Made by a program: the position numbers and the translations under genes. This document shows, one piece after another, positions 27,380 through 38,725 of a stretch of DNA of 56,430 nucleotides. The notes under the pieces were generated by a model, which was not told the DNA's origin, made no database searches, and saw only the letters and a program-made list of their open reading frames with translations. How positions within the stretch are numbered: position 1 is the first letter of the stretch; the number at the start of each line of letters is the position of its first letter. The DNA is from Nemertoderma westbladi (lineage: Eukaryota > Xenacoelomorpha > Nemertodermatida > Nemertodermatidae), in assembly GCA_032718475.1 (NCBI GenBank), contig JAUCBJ010000627.1, forward strand, positions 1 to 56,430, in the 5' to 3' direction.

Positions 27380-28939
27380 GGTAAACTGGGGTAATTTGGG
27401 ACAAAATCGTCCTTTAAAGCTTTTTTCAGAATCTTAAAAACATTTTTTTGATAATCCGACCTTATCAAGTATGCACCATGTACCCATTCTATCAAACTAA
27501 TTACTTAATTTTTATTTTCAAATAATTAATTACCTTTTTTTAATTAATATTCATCAGTGTCCCAAATTACCCCAGCATGGGGTAATTTGGGACAGTTGGG
27601 GGAATTGGGGACATAACATAAATCGAATAGTAGTAGCCCATTGTAATTGACACAAACTTTGTTGAGATATTGTACAATGCATCAATAAGACCAAAAGTTG
27701 GGATTTTAGAGACTGTTCGACACCATCAGTACAACAGTCTCCCGCTAGAGGGCTACATGTCAAACATTAATAAATGTCCTCCCATCTGCCATCTCTCTGC
27801 ATTTAATCCGACCAAAAGACAATGCTGAAACTTGTCATACTTGTATTAGACCGACCATTAGCTCATAGCTGTCATGTGTCATTCAAAGGGGGCTAATCTG
27901 CATGCAGTTCTTTAGTCTGCCGCTAGAGGGCCGAATATCTGAAAGTGAAATCCTTGGCTCATTCCATTATTTATGATCCGTTCAAGCTGAAACTTGTCAA
28001 AAATATGTTGTATGTCTGTCTGTCTTTAAGCCAGTATGTGCTCAGCCAGAATACATCCTGCATCAATGTGCTGCTGCTGCTGTGTCTTGGAGGGGTCGGT
28101 AAGTGGTCTGTCTGCATTTCTTCCAGTCTACCACTAGAGGGCAAAATGTATGAAAGTGATAACCTTCCACTTCCCCTGTACCCATCCTGCCATTTACTTG
28201 ATCGTAATCTGTTTAAGTTGAGTCTTGGAATATAGTGCAGTGCCAGATCACGTCACGACTACATGATGTGTCTTTTTGAGGAAGGTGATTCATCTGCAGT
28301 TCTCCAGTCTGCTCCTAGAGGGCGAAATGTCTGAAAGTGACATCCTTGACTCATTCCGTTATTTATAATCCGTCCTAGCTGAAACTTGTCAAATATGTTG
28401 TCTGTGTCTGTCTGTATGTGTATCAGTATGTGCTCTCTTTAGAATACATCCTGCGTCAGTAGTGTGTCTTCCAGTCTTGGTGGGGTCGGTAATTGGTCTG
28501 CAGTTCTGTTCTCCAGTCTGCTCCTAGAGGGCAAAATGTATGAAAGTGATCTTCCGCTTACCCATGTCTCCATTTTCTTCATCTTAATCTGTTTAAGCTG
28601 AGTCTTGGAATATAAGTACCTGACCACGACTACATGCTGTGTCTTTTTTGAGGAAGGTGATTAATCTGCTGCTGCTGGCTGCTGCAGTTCTCCAGTCTGC
28701 TGCTAGAGGGCGAAATATCTGAAAGCGAACACCTTACACTTGCGACTTACCTGTGACGGCTAGTCTACCCGACAGCCCTACAGCATTTAAAAGAGCTAGA
28801 TAAAGTATGAATCTAAGTGTAGGTCTATAATTTAAACAACCCACCAAACCCCACTGCACTTACAGTTAAGAAAAGACTTGTCCCAAATTACCCCAGCCTG
28901 TCCCAAATTCCCCCATGTCCCAAATTACCCCAGTTTACC
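27380..28939. mobile_element. non-autonomous DNA element with internal CTAGAGGG array
   Basis: Terminal inverted repeats begin GGTAAACTGGGGTAATTTGG and end with the complement. A second internal palindromic pair with CCCAAATTACCCCA surrounds 27558-27595, and a triplicate lies at the right end. Inside, a two-part unit of about 390 bp occurs more than twice; each half ends in (T/C)CTAGAGGGC (27745, 27923, 28134, 28315, 28524, 28703; spacing alternates about 180 and 210). No frame codes a recognisable protein. Target duplication not clear. Confidence 0.75.
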
Positions 28940-29353
28940 GGCTACTGAATTAGCTGTAACTGTAAGCCAAACTGTCTGTCGAATACACTAACTGTCCAAA
29001 ATTTGAACATGCTGTCCCGAATTTGACCTGACCCGAATTTGAATAGTTTACCCTATGGTAGGCCTATATGATATAGGTTTGGTATGGTTTGGAATGCAGG
29101 TTCGGTATGCAGTCAGCCCTAACGTATACTGCAGTAGGCCTACTGGTATACCAGTAGGCTTATACTGTCAGTCATAGGCTTACTGTCATAGTTCAGCTTC
29201 CTGGCACCCTGGAAAACACGCAACAGCGCAACACCTCTATAACAGTAACCAATCCTGCAATCGTCAGCATTGGCGCAACAGTGCAACAACCTACTGACTG
29301 ACCTAGGATTGGTTTATTCATTCCAGTGACAAGCAGACAAGTGACAGTGGCAG

Positions 29354-30284
29354 ACCGAACGTAATCAGGATCGAATGTAACATAGTTTTTACGAATCAAA
29401 TGTAACCTCAATTACAGTTAGGAACATTGGTCACTTTCTGGCTGAAGCTCAGCCAAAAATTGTCCACATATTTACAGCCAGAAAGTGTCCGTGCAGCCAC
29501 TATTTGTCCTTCACAGGCTGCGATTATATTTCCGGACATATTTTGGCTGTAACTCCACTAGTACTCAAAGCAGAAGCTGGTCACATTTTTATTTTTAATA
29601 TTATGATAAGTTATCCCAACGTTGAGATTCTAATTCTCAAATTAATTTATACAGAATTTTATGGCGATTGTAATGGCATAATTTTTAGAATGCCAATGTT
29701 AAAATTTCACTGCCGGTTTTCAAATGAAATTTAGCATTGTTTTCTATGGAGAAATTTCACTCTGAGAGCATTTTCCGCGGACACATTCTGGCTGTCAATT
29801 GGACATATTGTGACCAGTGTTCCTGACTGAATTATGTTACATTGGATCCTATAACTATGTTATATTCGATCTACCTACAAATTAGCCTACTAACTGACTA
29901 AGCCCGAATGCAGAATGTAACATAGGCTACATTTATTTCAGTTCAGCAGTTGTGTTTTGATTTCAGGAGTTAACCGATGAAATGCTTCGTTTATTTACAG
30001 TCTGAAGAAACTGTTTGCTGAGTAGGCCTACAAAACAAAGACCCAATTCAGCAATTAAGTAACCTGCATAATCTTGTAACATGCGTTAACTTTCGTTTAT
30101 TGTTTTGGTTCCCCCAACACGTATCTATAAAACCTGCTCCTTCAGTCCTTTAAACAGTTAAATGGCAATGTTACATTCGGGTTTAGTAATTTGTAGATCG
30201 AATGTAACATAGTTATAGGATCCAATGTAACATAATTGCGGTTACGCCCGATACGTAATAACTATGTTACATTCGACGTTCGGT
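29354..30284. mobile_element. MITE with AATGTAACATAG inverted repeats, host of nested insertion
   Basis: ACCGAACG..TCGAATGTAACATAG at the left (29354-29386) and its complement at the right (30256-30284) bound the element. An inner inverted pair (29830-29883 and 30187-30238, with TTATAGGATCCAATGTAACA) makes it strongly self-complementary. MITE family A copy 2 is inserted in it. Confidence 0.65.
29415..29829. mobile_element. MITE family A copy 2, 5-bp TSD AATTA
   Basis: 415 bp, begins CAGTTAGGAACATTGGTCAC and ends CCTGACTG, flanked by AATTA at 29410-29414 and 29830-29834. About 90% alike to copy 1 by eye, with short deletions. A seemingly open frame inside (29504-29734) is not a gene. Confidence 0.88.
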
Positions 30285-30663
30285 TTAAAACGTTCTGTCA
30301 TGTATCCTAACAACATAATGCATAATGCAACAGGCCGATTGATAGCTCAGGGTATAGATAGGACTCTCGGAGTTGGCCTAATATGTAGAGTACCGGTACC
30401 GTACCGGGACTGGTCTACAGACTTAGTGAGTAGAGGAGTAGGCTAGGCCAACTTCAGTAGGCCTACTAGCGCTGTAGCGTGCCGGTACAATTGTAACATT
30501 ATGCAATACAGCATTAACATAAACGTGAAACGTGACCAGGCAGCCAGGTGACCTACTAGGCCTATTCACTATTGCTTTATTGCAGTGCCAGTACAGGTAT
30601 TTATTGCCTTGTCATAACCTGATCAATAATGCTGGAACTGTAAGGGCAACCTTTAAATCTAAG

Positions 30664-31545
30664 ATGCGCGCCTTTAGTACCGGTACTCGGAATCGTTTAA
30701 GATTGTCCGCAATCCCGTACTATTTATCCTGGTGTTTATTCATCTTCATAACTCATGTTGTTTACAACATCCACAAATTCTTCAAACTCCTACGGATTTT
30801 TCTATACGTCCGTCTTTGGGATCGCGGTTCAGTACCTGAATCCGCTTCTAGGTTCGCCGATAGAGCCGTTAGAACCAGCAAAGTCCCGTGGCCGCCGTCC
30901 CACATAGGTCTAGTGATAGCCGATAAACGGGTTACCTACGAGACCATAGCCAAAGTCTGTGTGTGGTCTGTTACCTTGGGAATTGGTGGTATATCTATAT
31001 ACGACCCCCATGGGATATATGTTTGCCCTTCCAACATAAAGAGAATCCATTACCACATCTTTCAGACTATGGATTCCGTTCTAGGAAGCCATCGAAACGA
31101 TTACGAATTAAAATTCATGAGCGATTTAATCAACGACGGAGTCGAAACAAACGGCTCCGCTTGTAAAACAGACAATCAAAATAGAAACAAAAAGAAACTT
31201 GTTAAAACTTCTAGCGTCTATCTTCTCGGTCCTGGCAGCGGTTTCCGGGATATAGTCACCGCGGTTGGTCGTTACGTTAGCGGCGCTTTGCGTTCCGCTA
31301 ACGGTCGTATACGCGCTCCCGTGACGCCGAGAGAGTTGGAACGCCAAATGGAACTGTTCGAGTCGATAGGCGAACCGGAACTAATAGTTCGACTTGGTTC
31401 GATCTCATCGAACTTGGGTTACTTCCCCTGGGGAATCAGATTAACCGAGATGTTCTACTTACCGCATCCGAATTGGATAAGTTTTTCTTATTTCCGGAAC
31501 GTTCTGGAACGTTACATTTGTTGCGAACAGCGTTTCGGCAGGTAA
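30664..31545 (+). CDS. NUS1: dehydrodolichyl diphosphate synthase subunit NUS1 (Nogo-B receptor)
   Basis: From the ATG at 30664 the product has 293 residues, the same length as the human protein. A hydrophobic segment (YYLSWCLFIFITHVVY) near residues 19-35 anchors it in the ER membrane. The cis-prenyltransferase fold follows, with PWPPSHIGLVIA, LGIGGISIYDPHGI, LGYFPWGIRLTEM and the C-terminal CEQRFGR holding the RxG motif needed for activity with DHDDS. The pair makes the long-chain dehydrodolichyl diphosphate used in N-glycosylation. The frame is intact from ATG to stop without introns, unlike the multi-exon vertebrate gene; a retrocopy or an intron-poor lineage are both possible, and no poly(A) tail remnant is seen downstream. 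An upstream open stretch (from 30532) lacks an ATG until this one. Confidence 0.92.
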   Translation: MRAFSTGTRNRLRLSAIPYYLSWCLFIFITHVVYNIHKFFKLLRIFLYVRLWDRGSVPESASRFADRAVRTSKVPWPPSHIGLVIADKRVTYETIAKVCVWSVTLGIGGISIYDPHGIYVCPSNIKRIHYHIFQTMDSVLGSHRNDYELKFMSDLINDGVETNGSACKTDNQNRNKKKLVKTSSVYLLGPGSGFRDIVTAVGRYVSGALRSANGRIRAPVTPRELERQMELFESIGEPELIVRLGSISSNLGYFPWGIRLTEMFYLPHPNWISFSYFRNVLERYICCEQRFGR

Positions 31546-32529
31546 CCCCTTCACCACCGTTTTATTTATTCTATAGCTAATAATTCGAGGTTAAATTAAT
31601 GCAGTTTATTTCCAATACTTTATTCCGCAATTTAAACATTATAGACTTTGTCCCGCTGTTTTTTGCGCACCGGTGATCCATTAAACAATTTATCACCTAA
31701 TTTGGATATTATATTATGACATACCGGAGCTTGGGGGGGGGGGGGGGGGGGGGGGTGATTACTTTGGTTCATTCCGTTATTTTTTGTAATGCAGACGGAT
31801 CCCAAATTAAATCTGCCATGTAGCCAGCCCTTAGCTATAAGATAGACGTTGAATCGTCCATATTTTTTAAATTTATTTCGAAATTACTGTAGTACAATAA
31901 TTTAAGTAGTGCAATTGTGTAATATGTTTGTTAATTCATGATATATGATTTAATTGTTTTGGGTATGTGGTATTCATAACAGCATTGTGCGTTTTATGTT
32001 CGGGCTAATCATTAAATAGCGCAGCGTCTCTGTAAAGTTCCGCTTTATGTTTCAACGATCTGTAAAGTGTGACATTCTACGCTCTCAAAAGTCGCAGCGT
32101 TTATTAATGTTTACAGCATTGAGCCAACCAAGTTATACTTTTAATACAACCATCTATGTAATTGTATTACATTACTGTATGTCTTGAAATTTCTTGATGT
32201 AATATAATGGTTTTGTTGAAATTTCTTGGCGTTCGGATTGCAGCATAATACTTAATGTCTGTTAAACGAACGAAGGCAGTGAGTAAGAGGAAATTAAGAT
32301 TCGAGCTACAGAACATTATAAAATATTTTACAACAATGTTGTAATATTAGAAAATGATAATTGATGAAAAAATGCATGTAAAACTGTTCTTATTTAAAAA
32401 AAACGTGACTTTATTTTGGTGGTATTTCTCAAATTTTAGAATATTAATTAAATTTAACATTATATAAAATATTTAAAAATAATTTATCCACTCAGTCAGT
32501 TAGGCATTTGCAATTGCCGGTTTTGGTGG
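31546..32529. other. AT-rich stretch after NUS1
   Basis: No gene or RNA recognised. A long G-run stands at 31733-31755. The sequence is otherwise unique within the window as far as I could compare. Confidence 0.5.
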
Positions 32530-32840
32530 TACAATGTACAGTAGGGTTGGTGCGCGAAAAACTTGTTGGGCTAGAAACAGTCGAATAAGGGGTAACAAGG
32601 TGACCTGGATCGGGTGGCGGGGGGTGGTTTTTGTAAAAACACAAGGAAACGGAAACGGTCGAAATGGCGGGTAAATTGTTTGTAAGCGTGGGAAGCCTGT
32701 TTTGAAAATCGGCTGTGATTGGCTGCTACATATTTGACGTCACTACGCAGTGATCAGATAATTTCTTATATTGTTTTCTATGGAGGGTGATATTCGACCG
32801 ATTCAAATATACATTTAATCTCAATCATTTCACACATGGC
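32530..32840. repeat. dispersed repeat family C, copy 1
   Basis: Shares with 42515-42785 the blocks CGAATAAGGGGTAACAAGGT, TGGATCGGGTGG, GTGATTGGCTGC, TTTGACGTCACTA and ATTTAATCTCAATCATTTCA in the same order and orientation. Copies differ by many substitutions and small indels. No coding content. Confidence 0.8.
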
Positions 32841-33195
32841 TTATATCAATTGAAAGCGGAGAGTCTTGCGCGTCTTTTAACACTACAATTAATTAAATTC
32901 ATGATCATGAACATTTATAAAATACAGTTTGCAATTTTGCAAATTTGGTAGATTGCCTGACCCCATCAACCGTATGCTGACCCCTCAGCACTAGCCACCT
33001 ATTTGCATTGCAGTATCGGAATAGGCCCATGGCTGTATTGTTGCTTAAGTTCATTACGTTGACTAACACAGTGGTACCCGTATGCTAAGCTCGCTTTCTT
33101 CATTAGAACCTACCTACCTACTACTACTACTAACCTACCGCTGTACCACTCTTACGCTACCGCACCGCTACTGAAAATGACCCCATGAAATAAAA

Positions 33196-33363
33196 TTAGC
33201 AGTGCTAAATAATACTACGTATTACTTAGCAGTGCTAAATAATACTACGTATTACTTAGCAGTGCTAATACTGCTAAATAATACTACGTATTACTTAGCA
33301 GTGCTAAATAATACTACGTATTACTTAGCAGTGCTAATACTGCTAAATAATACTACGTATTAC
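33196..33363. repeat. tandem repeat with TACTACGTATTACTTAGCAG
   Basis: A 31-bp unit (AGCAGTGCTAAATAATACTACGTATTACTT) in five copies; some units have an extra CTAATACTG insertion giving 41 bp. The word ACTACGTATTAC is near-palindromic. Confidence 0.85.
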
Positions 33364-33603
33364 TAATATATTTTCGCGAATATGTTTATTTTTAGTCTAA
33401 AGTTAAATTTATTGCCGTTTATTTTTCATTCGATAGTCGACTTTTTAAATTCCATAAGAATATCTATATTTTTCATGGTGGATTATAATCTGGTATTTGG
33501 GTGTAACACTTTGTAGTTAGGCCTATTCCTTGTTTTTATTTCAGTAGTTTCTATTTTTTATAGATGTGCTGATTTAATTCTAATCCATTTGAAGTGCTAG
33601 GCC

Positions 33604-33770
33604 CCCCTTATGGGTAACATTAGTATTGTACCAGTGTACGGTACGGTTGGTTTAGGGACCCCCCTTATCGGTAACATTAGTATTGTACCAGTGTACGGTA
33701 CGGTTGGTTTAGGGACCCCCCTTGTGGGTAACATTAGTATTGTACCAGTGTACTGTACGGTTGGTTTAGG
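33604..33770. repeat. 57-bp tandem repeat, three copies
   Basis: Units start at GTAACATTAGTATTGTACCA (33614, 33671 and 33728) and contain GTGTACGGTACGGTTGG and ACCCCCCTT. High identity suggests recent duplication. Confidence 0.9.
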
Positions 33771-33954
33771 TTGATATTATAATAGATAAATTATTGTTAT
33801 TTAATTAATATAATACTTTATTCTTATAAATTAATAATACCTTTCTTCGCCTTATTGTTCTAAAATTGACAGAAAAGGATCTATCCATCTATAATCAGCC
33901 TGCTGCATTGAGATGCTGTGTTGGCTTAATACAAAATTCTGCCACCACCCCACC

Positions 33955-34060
33955 ATGCCATGCAATCCACAATTGCATGCTCCAATACAGCGTGCATTAA
34001 GAATGCTGTGCCGGCTTATCAACTAAACTGCGCCGCCACAACTCCATATCCCCCATGACT
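33955..34060. repeat. dispersed repeat family D, copy 1
   Basis: The part CATGCAATCCACAATTG..TGCCGGCTTATC..GCGCCGCCACAACTCCAT matches 39755-39840 with deletions. A nearby 35-base stretch at 33062-33100 (TGGTACCCGTATGCTAAGCT) also matches 39528-39565, so both places descend from the same longer repeat. Beyond it, 34061-34918 holds no recognised gene. Confidence 0.7.
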
Positions 34061-34939
34061 TTCGCGAGATTATCCGCATCTTCAAGGCCATAGTGTCTTT
34101 TAAGAGGCGTATAAAGAATGTGCGGGGAGAAGAACATAAAACTGCTCGTAATCTGAAATTCAAAAGTTATGAGATTTGCTGCTGTGAAGGCTAGAAATAT
34201 GCCATTCAGTTACTCCGAACAAATATAACTATTAACATGAAAATGAACTCATCGGTGAACGTGTCAAACAATCACCAAGCCGCAGAACTATTAACATACT
34301 TTTGTAAGAAGAACCACTTTTTTTATCGTAGAGTTTTATAAAGAAAAAATGTTTATAATGTTACTTAGTCAAAAGTACATATTTTTGTTATTTTCTCTAC
34401 TTCTATAAATTTTTTAAAGTTATAATATAATTGCATGAGCTGTGTTCTCAATGCCTATAGGGGCAGTAATAAGTTCTTAAATTGGGTAGCACAATATTAA
34501 GTGCACCCAATAACAGTATATTATTGGGTAGCACAATATTTAAATGATTAACTATTATAAAATAATTTGTTAGTACCTAATGAATATCTAATTCTTGTCA
34601 TAATGGAGAAAATCAAAGCATTTCAAATGAACCTTTTCAGTTTCACACGTGTTTTTGTATGTTTGTTTGTGTTACGCCAAACATCTGAGTATGATTAATT
34701 GTGCACCTCTACAGCGCGGTTAGTTCGAGTATTTCGTCAACACTTCGCTTCTGGTGCAAAAACAACCGAGGTGCAAAACGTTCATCTTATGGACCTATGA
34801 CAATTTTCTATAACAGTAAAAAGTTGATATAAGTAGGGAAAATACTATAAATTACTGTATTATAAGCTTACTGTATTATACTATGGAAAGTGTTTTATCA
34901 TGTTCTAATGTTTTGGACGGATTTTTTTTTGGTGGGGGG

Positions 34940-35036
34940 GGGGGGGGGGGGGGCTGTTCTTTCGTGTTGCGTAACCCTTCTGAAACCATGAGGGGGGGGC
35001 TGTTCTTTCGTGTTGCGTAACCCTTCTGAAACCATG
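34940..35036. repeat. 45-bp direct duplication at minisatellite edge
   Basis: GGGGGGCTGTTCTTTCGTGT and the following CCCTTCTGAAACCATG occur twice in a row, each after a G-run. It forms the left boundary of the 22-bp array. Confidence 0.85.
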
Positions 35037-37858
35037 TGGTGATGGTGATGGTGTGGACGAGGCTTGGTGATGGTGTGGACGAAGCTTCGTGATGGTGTGG
35101 ACGAGGCTTCGTGATGGTGTGGACGAAGCTTCGTGATGGTGTGGACGAGGCTTGCTGATGGTGTGGACGAGGCTTGGTGATGGTGTGGACGAGGCTTCGT
35201 GATGGTGTGGACGATGCTTGGTGATGGTGTGGACGATGCTTGGTGATGGTGTGGACGATGCTTGGTGATGGTGGGGACGAGGCTTTGTGATGGTGCGGAC
35301 GAGGCTTTGTGATGGTGTGGACGAGCTTGGTGATGGTGTGGACGAGGCTTGGTGATGGTGTGGACGAAGCTTCGTGATGGTGTGGACGATGCTTGGTGAT
35401 GGTGCGGACGAGGCTTTGTGATGGTGTGGACGAGCTTGGTGATGGTGTGGACGATGCTTGGTGATGGTGTGGACGATGCTTGGTGATGGTGCGGACGAGG
35501 CTTTGTGATGGTGTGGACGAGCTTGGTGATGGTGTGGACGATGCTTGGTGATGGTGTGGACGATGCTTGGAGATGTTGTGGACAAGGCTTTGTGATGGTG
35601 TGGACGAGGCTTGGTGATGGTGTGGACGAGGCTTTGTGATGGTGTGGACGAGGCTTGGTGATGGTGTGGACGAGGCTTTGTGATGGTGTGGACGAGGCTT
35701 TGTGATGGTGTGGACGATGCTTGGTGATGGTGTGGACGATGCTTGGTGATGGTGTGGACGATGCTTGGTGATGGTGGGGACGAGGCTTCGTGATGGTGTG
35801 GACGAGGCTTCGTGATGGTGTGGACGAAGCTTCGTGATGGTGTGGACGAGGCTTGGTGATGGTGTGGACGATGCTTTGTGATGGTGTGGACGAGGCTTTG
35901 TGATGGTGTGGACGATGCTTGGTGATGGTGTGGACGAGGCTTGGTGATGGTGTGGACGAAGCTTCGTGATGGTGTGGACGATGCTTGGTGATGGTGCGGA
36001 CGAGGCTTTGTGATGGTGTGGACGAGCTTGGTGATTGTGTGGACGATGCTTGGTGATGGTGTGGACGATGCTTGGTGATGGTGCGGACGAGGCTTTGTGA
36101 TGGTGTGGACGAGCTTGGTGATGGTGTGGACGATGCTTGGTGATGGTGTGGACGATGCTTGGAGATGTTGTGGACAAGGCTTTGTGATGGTGTGGACGAG
36201 GCTTGGTGATGGTGTGGACGAGGCTTTGTGATGGTGTGGACGAGGCTTTGTGATGGTGTGGACGATGCTTGGTGATGGTGTGGACGATGCTTGGTGATGG
36301 TGTGGACGAGGCTTCGTGATGGTGTGGACGAGGCTTCGTGATGGTGTGGACGAAGCTTCGTGATGGTGTGGACGAGGCTTGGTGATGGTGTGGACGAGGC
36401 TTGGTGATGGTGTGGACGAGGCTTCGTGATGGTGTGGACGATGCTTGGTGATGGTGTGGACGATGCTTGGTGATGGTGTGGACGATGCTTGGTGATGGTG
36501 CGGACGAGGCTTTGTGATGGTGTGGACGAGCTTGGTGATGGTGTGGACGATGCTTGGTGATGGTGTGGACGAGGCTTCGTGATGGTGTGGACGAGGCTTG
36601 GTGATGGTGTGGACGAGGCTTGGTGATGGTGTGGACGAGGCTTGGTGATGGTGTGGACGAGGCTTTGTGATGGTGTGGACGAGGCTTTGTGATGGTGTGG
36701 ACGATGCTTGGTGATGGTGTGGACGAGGCTTGGTGATGGTGTGGACGAAGCTTCGTGATGGTGTGGACGATGCTTGGTGATGGTGCGGACGAGGCTTTGT
36801 GATGGTGTGGACGAGCTTGGTGATGGTGTGGACGATGCTTGGTGATGGTGTGGACGATGCTTGGTGATGGTGCGGACGAGGCTTTGTGATGGTGTGGACG
36901 AGCTTGGTGATGGTGTGGACGATGCTTGGTGATGGTGTGGACGATGCTTGGAGATGTTGTGGACAAGGCTTTGTGATGGTGTGGACGAGGCTTGGTGATG
37001 GTGTGGACGAGGCTTTGTGATGGTGTGGACGAGGCTTGGTGATGGTGTGGACGAGGCTTTGTGATGGTGTGGACGAGGCTTTGTGATGGTGTGGACGATG
37101 CTTGGTGATGGTGTGGACGATGCTTGGTGATGGTGTGGACGAGGCTTGGTGATGGTGTGGACGAGGCTTGGTGATGTTGTGGACAAGGCTTTGTGATGGT
37201 GTGGACGAGGCTTTGTGATGGTGTGGACGAGGCTTTGTGATGGTGTGGACGATGCTTGGTGATGGTGTGGACGATGCTTGGTGATGGTGTGGACGAGGCT
37301 TGGTGATGGTGTGGACGATGCTTGGAGATGTTGTGGACAAGGCTTTGTGATGGTGTGGACGAGGCTTGGTGATGGTGTGGACGAGGCTTTGTGATGGTGT
37401 GGACGAGGCTTGGTGATGGTGTGGACGAGGCTTTGTGATGGTGTGGACGAGGCTTTGTGATGGTGTGGACGATGCTTGGTGATGGTGTGGACGATGCTTG
37501 GTGATGGTGTGGACGAGGCTTGGTGATGGTGTGGACGAGGCTTGGTGATGGTGCGGACGAGGCTTTGTGATGGTGTGGACGATGCTTGGTGATGGTGTGG
37601 ACGATGCTTGGTGATGGTGTGGACGATGCTTGGTGATGGTGTGGACGAGGCTTGGTGATGGTGTGGACGAGGCTTGGTGATGGTGCGGACGAGGCTTTGT
37701 GATGGTGTGGACGATGCTTGGTGATGGTGTGGACGATGCTTGGTGATGGTGTGGACGATGCTTGGTGATGGTGGGGACGATGCTTGGTGATGGTGTGGAC
37801 GAGGCTTGGTGATGGTGTGGACGAGGCTTGGTGATAGTGTGGACGAGGCTTGGTCTTC
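35037..37858. repeat. 22-bp minisatellite, about 128 copies (2.8 kb)
   Basis: The unit GATGGTGTGGACGAGGCTTG plus two bases is repeated with variants at the GG/AT/AA dinucleotide after GACGA and at the last bases. Higher-order units are visible: the marker GGAGATGTTGTGGACAAGG recurs near 35569, 36163, 36951 and 37323. On the minus strand all three frames are open for 800-1000 codons because 22 is not divisible by three and no phase contains a stop. Their His/Pro/Ser/Thr-rich products (PRPHHHQASSTPS) are therefore by-products, not proteins I would annotate. Confidence 0.97.
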
Positions 37859-38108
37859 ATTTAACATAATTTTTTTAGAGTCCTAAATTCTGTAGATAAT
37901 ATATACGTGGTATTTCTTGAACTCATTAAACAACGGGACCTTTGTGTACAGTATAGCGACCAGTATATAGGTTAGGTTATGGTTATAGGGGCCAGTTTAT
38001 AGGTTTAGAAAACACCATTGATTAGGCCCTAGACGAATTTCTGCAGTCTGCGAAACAATATACAGCGGGGCATTAAATTAGCAAAAGCGTATTTCTTTAC
38101 TACAAAAA

Positions 38109-38640
38109 TTGAGTAACATGCAAGTGAACCTAAAAAAACTGTTGAAGATATGGAACAATAACATTTTAGGATATAAAAACCCAAAGAGCAGTACACATAA
38201 TACAGTAGTACTTAATATAGACGGTGAAAGTAGCCATGGCCCTGTTGCCGTGTCAATTGCATTTAATAACTTTTTCACTAGTATTGCAACAAACCTCGTC
38301 TCCAAATTGCCAGCAGCTAAAAATAAGTTTTCAGTTACTTCAAATAAGTTTAATGAATTCTACAGAAATTATTTTCCAGAATTGCAGGATGATTTTGTTT
38401 TCAATGAGCTAACACGGTTGTGCACAACTAAGAGCTCGGGCTTAGACGAAATTCCATGCAGGTTCCTAAATGATGGCGCAGAAATTCGGAAACTACCGAT
38501 CACTTTTTTGACAAACCTCTCATAACAACCAAATCTGTCCCTACAGAATTAAAAATGACAATAGTCATACCAATTTACACGAAAAATTATAAATTAGATC
38601 CATGAAATTACAGGCCAGTTAGTATACTAAGCTTTCGCGC
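38109..38640 (+). pseudogene. non-LTR retrotransposon RT fragment
   Basis: An open frame of 138 codons carries FNNFFTSIATNL and, near the end, KSSGLDEIPCRFL, the entry to the reverse transcriptase domain in CR1/jockey-like elements. Another frame beyond 38525 continues with VPTELKMTIVIPIYTKN and NYRPVSIL, interrupted by a stop. A further piece on the same strand at 39612-39722 has DLQKAFNT, the catalytic region A. This is one degraded insertion, itself split by later repeats. Confidence 0.8.
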
Positions 38641-38725
38641 AGCACGAGGCTCAGTTGTCAAATACAGATTAAAATTGAGCAATTCTATCCCAAAATCGGT
38701 ATTTAAGAAATTTAACCAAACCGCC
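38631..38725. repeat. dispersed repeat family E, copy 1
   Basis: TTCGCGCAGCACGAGGCTCA followed by a 60-base tail (AATACAGATTAAAATTGAGC) matches 54871-54965. A short piece is at 39729-39750. It directly follows the retrotransposon remnant. From 38726 to 39611 no gene is seen. Confidence 0.75.

Noticed and set aside
27945-28627. ORFs of 60-96 codons inside the 27.4-28.9 kb element
   Set aside because: They come from the internal tandem repeat and appear on both strands without motifs.
35037-37858. CRISPR-like regular repeats
   Set aside because: Units are contiguous without unique spacers, and there are no cas genes; the same holds for the other tandem arrays.
34876-37867. Three minus-strand ORFs of 811-994 codons, His/Pro/Ser-rich
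   Set aside because: They follow from a 22-bp minisatellite with no stop in any phase; every frame encodes the same 22-residue cycle, and the tails run through poly-G sequence.
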